From positions 1-64,000 of the forward strand of contig CAJUTE010000009.1 of NCBI GenBank assembly GCA_910589555.1: a stretch of 64,000 nt of DNA, in the 5' to 3' direction. Position numbers and translations under genes: made by a program. How positions within the stretch are numbered: position 1 is the stretch's first letter; each line of letters opens with the position of its first letter. Source of the stretch: an uncultured Muribaculum sp. (GTDB taxonomy: Bacteria > Bacteroidota > Bacteroidia > Bacteroidales > Muribaculaceae). Shown here piece after piece: positions 52,854 through 62,106 of this stretch. Below the pieces are notes generated by a model. The model did no database searches. It saw nothing but the letters and a program-made list of their open reading frames with translations, and had not been told where the DNA came from.

Positions 52854-53363
52854 TTATTCAGTAGTTTTTTGATATTGAGTATTGCTTTCTGCGACTTGTG
52901 GCGTGCCTGTTTCAGTGTCGTTATATGGTCTTGGTGGGCGGAATTGGTTCAGGTAATTGTGATTGAGGTGATATTCTATTTCAAGCAGGGTGTCGCGCCG
53001 GCATTCGGGACGCAGTTGGCATTCCCACACTGTCATCACGCTCCAGCCGAGACGGCGCAGGCGTTCTTTGTTCTCCTCATCGCGTTCGCGGTTGCGGGCT
53101 ATCTTCTGTTCCCAGTATTCGCGGTTGGACTTTGGCAGCCGCAAGTGGGGCTCATGTCCGTGCCAGAAACATCCGTGTATGAAAATGGCGACACGATACT
53201 TTTTAAGCACTATGTCAGGGGTGCCCGGGAGTGTGCGCACATTCTTCCTGTAGCGGTATCCTCGCGAATAGAGGTATTGCCTCACGATAAGCTCGGGCTT
53301 GGTGTCCTTGCCCTTGATGCGAGCCATGCATCTTGACCGTTGTTCTTTGCTCAACACATCCAT
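52854..53363 (-). CDS. vsr: very short patch repair endonuclease Vsr
   Basis: 169 residues. SRCMARIKGKDTKPE at 10-24, catalytic GTPD (Asp50) and FIHGCFWHGH at 61-70 match the Vsr fold and its mismatch-intercalating loop. Vsr nicks next to T-G mismatches formed by deamination of 5-methylcytosine and usually lies beside a cytosine methyltransferase. No methyltransferase gene of that type is in the window, so this copy is an orphan. The last 40 residues are polar and variable. Confidence 0.9.
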   Translation of the reverse strand: MDVLSKEQRSRCMARIKGKDTKPELIVRQYLYSRGYRYRKNVRTLPGTPDIVLKKYRVAIFIHGCFWHGHEPHLRLPKSNREYWEQKIARNRERDEENKERLRRLGWSVMTVWECQLRPECRRDTLLEIEYHLNHNYLNQFRPPRPYNDTETGTPQVAESNTQYQKTTE

Positions 53364-53431
53364 ATCAAGATAATAACGCTATCTGATGGAAATTTCTTAT
53401 TCGACTTTCCGGGAAATGTAGCTTGCCATGA

Positions 53432-53481
53432 GAAAAAATCAACCTCATGCCGGTCAATCATTGACCAATCGGCATGAGGTT
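53432..53481 (-). terminator. strong terminator of small ORF
   Basis: Twelve-base perfect stem 53441-53452 with 53470-53481, a second inner stem in the loop, and U-rich tract on the minus strand from A6 at 53432-53437. Confidence 0.75.
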
Positions 53482-53505
53482 GTCTTGTATAATAAATGTC
53501 ACAGG

Positions 53506-53661
53506 TTATAGTAGGTGGCGGCGTTCTTTGTGGGCCTCTTTCGCCTGGCGATGATGTTTTTCAACTTCACAAAGAGTGGCTATCGCTGTTGCGAGAGTGA
53601 GGGCTTCAAGAGAAAAATGCAGGATGCAATGCAACCGATGGAATTTTGTGTGAGCTTTCAT
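53506..53661 (-). CDS. small hypothetical protein (51 residues)
   Basis: Starts at the ATG at 53661 (frame extends 14 codons upstream). Helical, with a hydrophobic stretch SLEALTLATAIATLCEV flanked by His/Lys/Arg-rich ends, so possibly a small membrane-associated peptide. A strong terminator lies 24 nt beyond the stop, which supports expression. No family recognised. Confidence 0.45.
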   Translation of the reverse strand: MKAHTKFHRLHCILHFSLEALTLATAIATLCEVEKHHRQAKEAHKERRHLL

Positions 53662-53774
53662 AATTTTGAATTTTGGGTGAATAATAATTACGCATCTCGG
53701 CACGGTGAAGCGCCGGAGTGTGTATCATTAAAACAATCCACACTATTCAAAGTTCAGAAAGCATCAGCCAAAAA

Positions 53775-55169
53775 TCATTCCTCCTCGGCAAACATCGGAT
53801 CCCATGCAGGCAGAGTGACCGCTTTCTGTTTAAGCACCTCTTTAACCTTAGGGGTGATGTATTTCTTGTCGACAACAAGGCGGAACATATATTCGTCAAA
53901 CCATCGGTCGGTCATTATCAGGTGTCCGTCATTGGCACCGGGACCCCAACTGTTTTCCACCATCCATTTGCGGGGCTTGCCCGATTCGTCAAGATCCACT
54001 GCTACGAGGGTCATGGCGTGAGATGAGGCGCTGGCAAATGTGCGGATGCGGTCGGCTTTGTCCATTCCGAATTTCGTGCCGAAAAGTGATTCATAGTCGA
54101 AATGGTTCACGTCGAGGATGCCGCGTGAACGATCGAAGCTCTTGCCCACGTCACAAGAAAAGTACATCATGTCATTACCCTTTATCGACTCGATAGCCAT
54201 CTTCTTGATATCCTCCACGGGAAGGTTCACATAGGTCCAGTTCTGACCGTCGTAGGCGTGGCGGTCGTAGTCGATCTCGTAAAGGCGGTAATATTCACGC
54301 GTGGGGTCGTTCATGAGCATCACATAGTCGTTTTTGAGGTCGTTTCCTGCATACTCCTTGTAGAATGACTGCGGAGTGTAGGTGCGGGTGTCAATGATGT
54401 TTCCGTCGGAATCCTTGCGGGTCCATGTGAACTCGGTGGGTGGCACTCCAAGTGTGAGGGCGAGTATGCGGTAGACTTCGCCGAGCATCTCTGTTTTCCT
54501 GTCGGCGAGCTTATCGGCGGGAGTTCCGTCGGCGTGTAGTTTGCGTAGTTCAAGCCCCCATTCCTTAAGTTTCCAGCCGAGCAGGGTCCTCATCTTGGTG
54601 GTGTTGTTGCTGCTGTAGGTTTCGAGCATCACGTCGGCAGGCACCACGCCGTATTTCATCAGATTGTCGGATAATCCGGTGTATTGACCTCCGTCGCTTA
54701 TCGGATTTTTAAACAGCCACTCCACGGTTTTGTCATCCATCGGTTTTGCGGCGGTGTCGATGATGCCCTGAAGAAACAGGTTGGATTTTTCAAGCTGATC
54801 CCAGAAGAAGTTGTAGTTCTGCGACAGTTCAAGTTTTGGCAGGTCATGCTTGTCCATCATCTGTGCGCGCAGCACGTTCAATCCTGTGAAAAGCCAGCAC
54901 CGTCCCGATGATTGTTGGTCAGTGATTCCCTTGCTCTTCACGCGGTGAGAGAAATCGGTGTTGAAGCCGTTTTTGTTGTCGGCGTTCACGGCAAGATTGT
55001 CAATATTGTTGGCGGCTATCGCATTGTGGATAGCGCGATCGGTGGGAGTGCCTTGATAGGCTGACTTGATTTGTTCCATCATCGCCGGGGTTATTCCGCC
55101 CGATGTGTCGGCGTTTATCGCCGTGCCGCTTATAAGCAGTGCGGCTGCAAAAATGATATGTCGGTTCAT
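53775..55169 (-). CDS. exported aminopeptidase C / bleomycin hydrolase-like cysteine protease
   Basis: 464 residues from the ATG at 55169 (a TTG two codons upstream is less likely). Signal peptide (about 1-20), then a C1B papain-like protease: catalytic Cys91 in QQSSGRCWLF, His in SSHAMTLVAVD and Asn in VENSWGPG. The cytoplasmic PepC has no signal peptide; this form would trim peptides in the periplasm, a frequent arrangement in Bacteroidota. The C-terminal end is longer than the classical PWDPM by a few acidic residues. Confidence 0.9.
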   Translation of the reverse strand: MNRHIIFAAALLISGTAINADTSGGITPAMMEQIKSAYQGTPTDRAIHNAIAANNIDNLAVNADNKNGFNTDFSHRVKSKGITDQQSSGRCWLFTGLNVLRAQMMDKHDLPKLELSQNYNFFWDQLEKSNLFLQGIIDTAAKPMDDKTVEWLFKNPISDGGQYTGLSDNLMKYGVVPADVMLETYSSNNTTKMRTLLGWKLKEWGLELRKLHADGTPADKLADRKTEMLGEVYRILALTLGVPPTEFTWTRKDSDGNIIDTRTYTPQSFYKEYAGNDLKNDYVMLMNDPTREYYRLYEIDYDRHAYDGQNWTYVNLPVEDIKKMAIESIKGNDMMYFSCDVGKSFDRSRGILDVNHFDYESLFGTKFGMDKADRIRTFASASSHAMTLVAVDLDESGKPRKWMVENSWGPGANDGHLIMTDRWFDEYMFRLVVDKKYITPKVKEVLKQKAVTLPAWDPMFAEEE

Positions 55170-55191
55170 AAGCAAAATTAAATCTTTGATA

Positions 55192-55199
55192 CAAAAATA
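55192..55199 (-). promoter_or_regulatory. -7 element for aminopeptidase C
   Basis: TATTTTTG on the minus strand, 22 nt before the ATG. A second match, TAATTTTG at 55180-55173, is only 3 nt before the ATG and is less likely to be used. Confidence 0.45.
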
Positions 55200-55335
55200 A
55201 TTAAAAATACTCTAATTTCATGCAGCAGCACGAGGAAATATTACCGGGCATAGTGAATAGCGTTTTTTTTGTCATAACTGTGAGGAGTGGTGAGATTTTT
55301 TTTGTCAGGACTGTCTATTTGAACTAACTTTACGT

Positions 55336-55343
55336 TAATTTTG
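55336..55343 (+). promoter_or_regulatory. -7 element for murF-alr
   Basis: TAATTTTG, 26 nt before the ATG; TTTG at 55318-55321 is 14 bp upstream, shorter than the consensus spacing. Confidence 0.45.
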
Positions 55344-55369
55344 TCATAGAATAAGCAATTACCATAATA

Positions 55370-57829
55370 ATGACCTATACTGCATCTCAAATAGCCGAAA
55401 TCCTCGGGCTGCAATCAGCGAACTATGCTGACACCGGTATTGATGTGTTGCTCACTGATTCACGCGCTTTGACCTATCCTGAAACTTCGCTTTTCTTCGC
55501 GCTTAAGACATCGACCAACGATGGACACCGTTTCATCCCGGAACTTATTGACCGTGGTGTGCGCAATTTTGTTGTTGAAACTCTGCCTGCCGATGCTCCG
55601 GAAGGTGTGAACTCCTTTGTTGTGCCCGATGTGGAGCAGGCATTGCGCAAGCTTTCTGCCGCTCATCGCAAGAAATTCAGCATTCCTGTAGTCGGAATCA
55701 CCGGAAGCCGAGGCAAGACCGTAGTAAAGGAGTGGCTCAACAAGATGCTTTCGCCCGATTTTCGCATAGCTCGCAGTCCCCGTAGCTTCAACAGCCACAT
55801 AGGGGTGCCGCTTGCTGTGTGGGAGCTCGATGCCGACACGCAGCTCGGCATATTTGAAGCCGGAATCTCCAGAACCGGTGAGATGGATGCATTGCAGGAA
55901 ATTATCGCCCCGACAGTGGGAATATTGACCAACATAGGGGAGGCGCACGATGATGGATTCTGTGACCGCCATGAGAAATGCGTGGAAAAACTTAAGCTCT
56001 TCAAGGATAGTGATCTGCTTGTATACCGTGCCGATGACCCGGTGGTGAGAAATGCAGTCGAGGATGCCGACATCAAAGCTCGCAAGATAGGATGGTCGAC
56101 AGGAAACGTCGATGGAGCCATACCCGTGACCGCCGAAGAGCTTCCTGATGGGATGAGATTGAAGCTTGTCTATGACGGTGTGCCTGTCGAAGCGGTCATT
56201 CCGTTCAAGGACGATGCTTCGGTCGAGGATGCCGTTCATGCCATAGTCACGATGCTGTGCATGGGGACTAAGCCTGAGCTGATAGCCGCAAGGGCTCGAA
56301 AGCTTTGCAAGGTCGATACACGTCTTGACGTGATTGAAGGCGTGAGAGGGTGCATGATCATCAATGATTCATTCACCAATGACTTCGATTCGCTTGCCGT
56401 GGCGCTCGATTTCATGAAACGCCGTGTGACGCCTGACCGCACCTTGACGGTGATTCTCAATGACTTCGATGCCGAGGCGGGAGATAATGCCAAAGTTTAT
56501 CGCAAGATGGTCGCTCTTCTGAAATGTAAAGGAGTGAAGCGCCTTATATGTGTCGGACCCCAATTGAAGCGCTATGCTGAGGGCTTTGAGAATGCGACAG
56601 GCTTCGATGATGTCGCCGGCTTTTTAGGCAAAATGTCGCAACAGGATTTCAATGACGAGCTGATTCTCGTGAAAGGCGATTCGGCTTCAGGATTCCATTT
56701 CATCACTGAGATGCTTGAGGCGCGTCAGCACGAGACCGTTCTTGAGGTGAATCTCGATGCGATTGTGCACAACTTCAATGAATACAAGTCGAGACTGAAA
56801 CCCGCTACGGGCATTGTGGCGATGGTAAAGGCGTTTGGCTACGGAGCCGGATCCTATGAGCTTGCCAAGACCTTGCAATCGCAAGGGGCGGCATATCTTG
56901 CCGTGGCGGTTGCCGATGAGGGTGCCGATCTGCGCCGTGCAGGCATAACAATGCCGATAATGGTGTTGAACCCGCGTGTCGACAGCTACCCCATGATGTT
57001 TGACAATAAGCTCGAGCCTGAAATATTCTCATTCGACCTCCTCGACCAGTTTATCAGGGAAGCCCGTCGCCAGGGTGTGAAAAACTATCCCATCCACATA
57101 AAACTCGACACCGGAATGCACCGTCTCGGATTTCTTGAAAAAGATATGCCGCGGCTGGTGGAGATTCTCACGTCGCAGGATGCCGTGTCGCCCAAGTCGG
57201 TGTTCAGCCATCTTGCCGCTGCCGACGCTCCCGCCATGGACGACTACACCATGGAGCAGTTTGCCATGTTCAAAAAGTGCAGCGATATGCTTCAGGCGGC
57301 GTTTCCGCATCACATATTGCGTCACATTCTCAACTCCACCGGCATAACCCGCTTCCCGCAATACCAGTATGATATGGTGCGTCTTGGAATATGCCTGTAC
57401 GGTATCTCCACCATGAACGATCATTCTCAGGACTTCCTGCAACCGGTAAGTTCGCTGAAAACTGCCGTCATCTCCATCAAGGATTGGTGTGCAGGAACCA
57501 CTATCGGTTATAACCGACGGGGAGTGTTGAGCGGTGATTCGCGCATTGCCACTATCCCTATAGGATATGCCGACGGAATGAACCGCCATTTCGGCAACGG
57601 AGCGGCATCGGTCTATATCAACGGGCGCCGTTGTCCCACTGTGGGCAACATCTGTATGGATGCTTGTATGATCGATGTGACCGATGTTAAATGTGAGGTG
57701 GGTGACACCGTTGAGATTTTCGGACCAAACATCCCCGCGGCGGAACTTGCCTCGATTCTCGACACGATACCCTACGAGGTGCTCACGTCAGTATCGGCAA
57801 GGGTGAAGCGCGTATATTACCGCGAATGA
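55370..57829 (+). CDS. murF-alr: fused MurF ligase / alanine racemase
   Basis: 819 residues. N-terminal MurF (about 1-450): SRALTYPETSLFFAL near 28, ATP-binding GITGSRGKTVVKEW near 108 and NIGEAHDDGF near 187. C-terminal alanine racemase (about 460-819): PLP Lys487 in AMVKAFGYG, catalytic Tyr in TIGYNRRG and CMDACMIDVT. One protein supplies D-Ala and attaches D-Ala-D-Ala to the muropeptide; this fusion is a Bacteroidota trait. Confidence 0.95.
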   Translation: MTYTASQIAEILGLQSANYADTGIDVLLTDSRALTYPETSLFFALKTSTNDGHRFIPELIDRGVRNFVVETLPADAPEGVNSFVVPDVEQALRKLSAAHRKKFSIPVVGITGSRGKTVVKEWLNKMLSPDFRIARSPRSFNSHIGVPLAVWELDADTQLGIFEAGISRTGEMDALQEIIAPTVGILTNIGEAHDDGFCDRHEKCVEKLKLFKDSDLLVYRADDPVVRNAVEDADIKARKIGWSTGNVDGAIPVTAEELPDGMRLKLVYDGVPVEAVIPFKDDASVEDAVHAIVTMLCMGTKPELIAARARKLCKVDTRLDVIEGVRGCMIINDSFTNDFDSLAVALDFMKRRVTPDRTLTVILNDFDAEAGDNAKVYRKMVALLKCKGVKRLICVGPQLKRYAEGFENATGFDDVAGFLGKMSQQDFNDELILVKGDSASGFHFITEMLEARQHETVLEVNLDAIVHNFNEYKSRLKPATGIVAMVKAFGYGAGSYELAKTLQSQGAAYLAVAVADEGADLRRAGITMPIMVLNPRVDSYPMMFDNKLEPEIFSFDLLDQFIREARRQGVKNYPIHIKLDTGMHRLGFLEKDMPRLVEILTSQDAVSPKSVFSHLAAADAPAMDDYTMEQFAMFKKCSDMLQAAFPHHILRHILNSTGITRFPQYQYDMVRLGICLYGISTMNDHSQDFLQPVSSLKTAVISIKDWCAGTTIGYNRRGVLSGDSRIATIPIGYADGMNRHFGNGAASVYINGRRCPTVGNICMDACMIDVTDVKCEVGDTVEIFGPNIPAAELASILDTIPYEVLTSVSARVKRVYYRE

Positions 57830-57830
57830 T

Positions 57831-58625
57831 TCACACTGTGCCCTCTGCTATTTTAGGTCGGTTCTTCGGCACAAGAAGCGCCCCGAACTCCCAGAGCATG
57901 TAAAGCGGAACAAACACCACCATCAGCGTGAACGGATCGCTGGTGGGGGTGATAAACGCGGCTGCGATGAGCAGGATCACTATCGCCTGACGCCGGTAGG
58001 TGTTGAAAAATTTGCGGGTGATCAAGCCGAGTTTGCCGAGGAGCCATGCAAGCAACGGCATCTCAAACACCACGCCCATGATGAAGATCATCATGATGAA
58101 GTTATCCATATAGGAATCAAGTGAGATGTCGTTGGGCACACTCTCGCTGATGTGGTAGTCGGCAAGAAAATGGAGCATCACCGGAAATATGACAGCGTAG
58201 CCCAGAGCGATGCCGAGGAAAAACATGAAGTTGCCAAACACAAATACCCATCTCACGCTCCTCTTCTCATGCGGATACAGTGCGGGGCATATAAATGACC
58301 AGGCAAGATAGAACAATACGGGACATGAGAATACCAGAGCGAGCCAGAACGAGGTAGAGACATGGATGAAAAATTGCGATGCAAGACGGATGTTGACTAT
58401 ATTTACCGTGAAATCATTGTCGCCAAGCACTCTGTACAGCCAGAAATCTGACCGGCACGGTGCCATGATGAGGGTGTCAAACAATCCCGGCATCGCATAG
58501 AAAAGCGCGAGCATCAGCACGAGCACAGTCACTGCGCCCTTGATCAATACTCCCCTCAGCTCATCTACATGATCCCAAAATCCTGATTCAGCAAGCTGCG
58601 TGCCGTCATTCTTTTGTGGAGTCAT
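57831..58625 (-). CDS. tatC: Sec-independent translocase TatC
   Basis: 264 residues, six membrane helices, with FWDHVDELRGVLIKG at the N-terminus and the periplasmic loop FLGIALGYAVIFPVMLHFLADY in parts. Core of the twin-arginine export system in the inner membrane. Start overlaps the tatA end by 20 nt. Stop lies 1 nt from the convergent murF-alr stop. Confidence 0.92.
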   Translation of the reverse strand: MTPQKNDGTQLAESGFWDHVDELRGVLIKGAVTVLVLMLALFYAMPGLFDTLIMAPCRSDFWLYRVLGDNDFTVNIVNIRLASQFFIHVSTSFWLALVFSCPVLFYLAWSFICPALYPHEKRSVRWVFVFGNFMFFLGIALGYAVIFPVMLHFLADYHISESVPNDISLDSYMDNFIMMIFIMGVVFEMPLLAWLLGKLGLITRKFFNTYRRQAIVILLIAAAFITPTSDPFTLMVVFVPLYMLWEFGALLVPKNRPKIAEGTV

Positions 58626-58827
58626 CCCGCGGAGTGGAAGGCTTGGTTATCTCATCTTGAATCTCATTCATGCCCTGCTTGAAGCTGGACACTCCTTTCC
58701 CGATGCCTCTCATGAGTTCCGGAATCTTCTTGCCGCCAAAAAGAAGCAGCACTACAAATGCGATGATAAGTATTTCGGTCATCCCGAGATTTCCCAAAAA
58801 CAGGGGGAGGATATTGATTGAATTCAT
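58606..58827 (-). CDS. tatA: TatA/E-type translocase subunit
   Basis: 73 residues from the ATG at 58827; the open frame runs 40 codons further upstream but the N-terminal extension is not Tat-like. One membrane helix with EILIIAFVVLLLFGGKKIPEL (in part) and an amphipathic helix RGIGKGVSSFKQGM, as in TatA. Only one TatA/B-type gene is present here. Confidence 0.88.
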   Translation of the reverse strand: MNSINILPLFLGNLGMTEILIIAFVVLLLFGGKKIPELMRGIGKGVSSFKQGMNEIQDEITKPSTPRDDSTKE

Positions 58828-58862
58828 AGATGTTATTAGCTTAATTGCACATTTGGATAACG

Positions 58863-58870
58863 TAAAGATA
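58863..58870 (-). promoter_or_regulatory. weak -7 element for tatAC
   Basis: TATCTTTA on the minus strand (last base differs from consensus), 35 nt before the tatA ATG. Confidence 0.35.
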
Positions 58871-58913
58871 GCGACTTTATTTGAGATTGGGCTGTCATAT
58901 CGGAAAAATTTCT

Positions 58914-58921
58914 TAATTTTG
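58914..58921 (+). promoter_or_regulatory. -7 element for fabD
   Basis: TAATTTTG, 35 nt before the ATG; the nearest TTG (58887-58889) is 24 bp upstream. Confidence 0.5.
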
Positions 58922-58956
58922 TGACCTGATTTAAAATTCATTATCAATTAAGCATT

Positions 58957-59835
58957 ATGAAAGCATTTGTTTTCCCCGGTCAGGGAGCGCAATTTGTTGG
59001 AATGGGAAAAGATATGTATGATAACAATCCCGTTGCTCGCGAAATGTTTGAGAAAGCCAACGATATTCTTGGCTTCCGCATCACTGACCTGATGTTCAAT
59101 GGCACCGACGAAGATCTCCGCCAGACTAAAGTTACTCAGCCGGCTATCTTCCTTCACTCGGTAATCCTTGCAAAAACTCTTGAGAACGAAATCACTCCTG
59201 ATATGGCTGCCGGCCACTCGCTTGGTGAATTCTCGGCTCTTGTGGCTGCCGGAGCGTTGAGCTTTGAAGATGGTCTCCGTCTTGTTAGCGCCCGTGCTCA
59301 GGCTATGCAGAAGGCTTGTGAGCTTAAGCCCTCTACCATGGCGGCTATCATCGCTCTTCCTGATGAGAAGGTTGATGAAATCTGCGCTTCTATCGATGGC
59401 GTTGTTGTATGCGCCAACTATAACTGCCCTGGTCAGCTCGTGATTTCCGGTGAAATCGAGGCTGTCAACGAAGCTTGCGAGAAGGCTAAGGCTGCCGGTG
59501 CTAAGCGTGCGCTCCCCTTGAAGGTTGGTGGCGCTTTCCACAGCCCCTGCATGGAGCCGGCACGTGCCGAGCTTGCTGCAGCTATCGAGGCTACCCCCAT
59601 CCACACTCCCGTGTGCCCCGTCTACCAGAATGTAGATGCAAAGCCCCACACTGATCCTGCCGAAATCAAGGCTAATCTCGTGGCTCAGCTTACTGCTCCG
59701 GTACGCTGGACAAAGACCGTTGAGAACATGATTGCCGACGGTGCTACCGAGTTCATCGAAATCGGTCCGGGCAAAGTGCTTCAAGGTCTCATCTCAAAAA
59801 TCAACAAGGAAGCAGTCGTTTCAGGACGCCAGTAA
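58957..59835 (+). CDS. fabD: malonyl-CoA:ACP transacylase
   Basis: 292 residues. FPGQGAQFVGMG at the start, nucleophile Ser88 in GHSLGEFSALVAAG, and the catalytic His in GAFHSPCM near 190. Loads malonyl onto acyl carrier protein for fatty acid synthesis. The codon usage is strongly biased (highly expressed gene type), which produces a long open frame on the opposite strand. It is monocistronic, closed by the hairpin at 59888-59914. Confidence 0.97.
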   Translation: MKAFVFPGQGAQFVGMGKDMYDNNPVAREMFEKANDILGFRITDLMFNGTDEDLRQTKVTQPAIFLHSVILAKTLENEITPDMAAGHSLGEFSALVAAGALSFEDGLRLVSARAQAMQKACELKPSTMAAIIALPDEKVDEICASIDGVVVCANYNCPGQLVISGEIEAVNEACEKAKAAGAKRALPLKVGGAFHSPCMEPARAELAAAIEATPIHTPVCPVYQNVDAKPHTDPAEIKANLVAQLTAPVRWTKTVENMIADGATEFIEIGPGKVLQGLISKINKEAVVSGRQ

Positions 59836-59887
59836 ACTTTAATCCAATTAGTCTAATTAGTCCAATGAGACTAATTAGCCCCATAAT

Positions 59888-59914
59888 AAAAGCCCGATGA
59901 AAATCGGGCTTTTT
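59888..59914. terminator. terminator between fabD and antiporter gene
   Basis: Eleven-base perfect stem AAAAGCCCGAT/ATCGGGCTTTT with a GAAA tetraloop and T-run; works in both directions. Confidence 0.88.
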
Positions 59915-59917
59915 CCA

Positions 59918-62086
59918 TTATATATCGATTTTGTTGATGCGCTTGCGGTGGGTGAAGCGTTTGCGCAGTTGGATAAGCTGCCGCCAGTAGTGGGCAAGAC
60001 GCACCCACAGCTCTCCCTTCGACACCACATCCCCTCCCAGCGGATTATAGGCTGAGACGGTGATTGTGCTTTCGCCGAACTGTTCGGGATAAAGCACGAT
60101 GAGATTGTTGCGCGAGAAATATTTCTGCAAGAAGCCGGGCAGCTCCTCCATCGAGGGGTTGAACGACACCGATGCGCGGCGGGCGTTCACCACTATGAAC
60201 AGGTCATCGTCAAGAATACGGTTGGCGAGCAGCACAAAGTCATCCCACTCCTCCACATCGCGGAACTCGCTCCTTATCTCGTATTTTTCTGAATGCAGCA
60301 CTCCTCTTATATAAGGCTTCACCTCGGGATTACAGCAGAATATCACACGGCATCCGAGCTGTTGGGTAAGGTTGGCTATCGCCATAACCCATCGCTTGAA
60401 CCCTATCTCATACTGCGCTTTGTCGGGCACCGACACCACGATGCGTGTGATGGTGCTCACCGGGATGAAGCATCGCGTGATGACCACCATCTTGTGGGTC
60501 GATTCGAGAAGACGTTCTATTTTGGAGCCGAAGAATGAGTCGATCACGGTGGCTTTGCGGTGCATACCGATTATCACATTGGATATGTCGCGCTCTTCCA
60601 CGGTGTTTATAAGCCCGGTCACGAAATTGAGGTCATAGCGCTCGATGGGGAGAATTTCGGTGTCGACGCTTGCTCCTGTCTGTATGGCAAGGTCGAGAGA
60701 GTTGCGCCCCATGGCTTTTGATCCGGCTGAATTGTCGCTCCTCACGTGGGCGGCGTAGAGATGCCCCCCTTTGGAATACGGATTGCGAAGCAATACGGCA
60801 AGCTCCACGAGCCCGGGAACGGTGAGCGGATTGGCTACGGCGATCATGGTGTTGAGGCTCCGGTCGGATGAGGTGTCGGTATTATTTTCGGCATTCTCAA
60901 GCTGCTCCATCTTCATTCGGGTTGCGGCACGCTCGGTGACAATAGATGAGATGGTGCAGGTCACGAGTATCATCACGATAGTGCCGTTGAGGATCGATTC
61001 GTCGAAGATGCCAAGATTGTAGCCGATCATGACGGCGGCGAGTGTGGCGGCGGCTTGGGCGTTGGACAGACCGAATATCATCTTCCGGTCAAGGGCGCTC
61101 ATGTGATAGGTGAGCTGCGTTACCCAGGCGGCAAGCCATTTGCACAGCGTTGCCACTACCGACATCATTATGGCTACATAGAGAGTGTTCCATCCCGCAA
61201 ATATCACCTTGACATTGATGAGCATTCCCACGCCGATGAGAAAGTACGGGATGAAAATGGCGTTGCCCACAAACTCGATGCGGTTCATCAGCGGCGACAT
61301 ATTGGGGATGTAGCGGTTCATGACGATGCCAGCGAAGAAAGCGCCAAGCACGCTCTCAAGACCTATAAGCCCGGCGGTGCAGCTCGCCAGAAACACCATG
61401 GCGAGTACAAATATGAACTGCATCACGCTGTCGCTGTAGTTCTTGAAAAACCATCGGGTGATGCGCGGAAACAGATAGATGACCGCGATGCTGTATATCA
61501 CAAGACGCAGCAACAGCATCAGCACTTCCGACGCGTTGAACTCTCCGTCGTTATGAATGCCGACACACACCGCAAGCACAATCAACGCGCCAAGCACCGT
61601 CACGATGGTACCGGCGATGGTGATAATCACCGTGGGCGATTTTGTAAGCCCGAACCGCGATATGATAGGGTAGGCGACAAGGGTGTGGGAGGCATACATC
61701 GACGCGAGAAGTATCGACGTGAGCCAGTCAAGATGAAGAAAATAATAGGAGGTGACGGTTCCCAATATCATTGGGATGAGAAACGTGTAGGTTCCGAAAG
61801 TCATCCCCTTCTTTAGGTTTTTCTTCAGGTGATACATATCTATCTCTATTCCGGCAAGGAACATGAGATACAGGATGCCCACCTGTCCGAATATCTGGAA
61901 ACTTGCATCTCGCGCCAATAGACCTATTCCGTAGGGACCCACTATCACTCCGGCTACAATCATGCCGATGATATGGGGTATTTTTATCTTGTTGAGTAAA
62001 AGCGGGGCAAGCAGAATGATGACCAGTACAATGAAGAATATCAGTACAGGGTCGGTAACTATGGCTGTCGGCGATACGGAGGTCAT
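59918..62086 (-). CDS. CPA2-type cation:proton antiporter with C-terminal stress-protein-like domain
   Basis: 722 residues. About 12 membrane segments (residues 15-400) of the Kef/NapA type, including HIIGMIVAGVIVGPYGIG near 35 and LIGLESVLGAFFAGIVMNRY near 235 in part. The C-terminal half (about 415-700) is cytoplasmic and resembles two universal-stress-protein-like halves (ANPLTVPGLVELAVLL; NVIIGMHRKATVIDSFFGS) rather than a TrkA-N domain. Exchange of Na+ or K+ for protons is likely; the ion is not readable. Own promoter upstream. Confidence 0.85.
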   Translation of the reverse strand: MTSVSPTAIVTDPVLIFFIVLVIILLAPLLLNKIKIPHIIGMIVAGVIVGPYGIGLLARDASFQIFGQVGILYLMFLAGIEIDMYHLKKNLKKGMTFGTYTFLIPMILGTVTSYYFLHLDWLTSILLASMYASHTLVAYPIISRFGLTKSPTVIITIAGTIVTVLGALIVLAVCVGIHNDGEFNASEVLMLLLRLVIYSIAVIYLFPRITRWFFKNYSDSVMQFIFVLAMVFLASCTAGLIGLESVLGAFFAGIVMNRYIPNMSPLMNRIEFVGNAIFIPYFLIGVGMLINVKVIFAGWNTLYVAIMMSVVATLCKWLAAWVTQLTYHMSALDRKMIFGLSNAQAAATLAAVMIGYNLGIFDESILNGTIVMILVTCTISSIVTERAATRMKMEQLENAENNTDTSSDRSLNTMIAVANPLTVPGLVELAVLLRNPYSKGGHLYAAHVRSDNSAGSKAMGRNSLDLAIQTGASVDTEILPIERYDLNFVTGLINTVEERDISNVIIGMHRKATVIDSFFGSKIERLLESTHKMVVITRCFIPVSTITRIVVSVPDKAQYEIGFKRWVMAIANLTQQLGCRVIFCCNPEVKPYIRGVLHSEKYEIRSEFRDVEEWDDFVLLANRILDDDLFIVVNARRASVSFNPSMEELPGFLQKYFSRNNLIVLYPEQFGESTITVSAYNPLGGDVVSKGELWVRLAHYWRQLIQLRKRFTHRKRINKIDI

Positions 62087-62106
62087 CGATTAAAGATTTG
62101 GTTATG

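Noticed and set aside
55250..55312. Two similar T-rich stretches ending TTTGTCA upstream of murF-alr considered as tandem regulatory sites
   Set aside because: Only two loose copies, explainable by AT-rich intergenic composition and -33-like sequences.
55460..56239. 259-codon open frame antisense to murF-alr
   Set aside because: Overlaps the conserved MurF ATP-binding region and has no independent features.
58948..59784. 278-codon open frame antisense to fabD
   Set aside because: Covers nearly exactly the fabD gene, which has all its catalytic motifs; strong codon bias creates the antisense frame.
61055..61816. 253-codon open frame antisense to the antiporter gene
   Set aside because: Rich in His, Lys and Arg, as expected from reading a membrane protein gene backwards; no motif.
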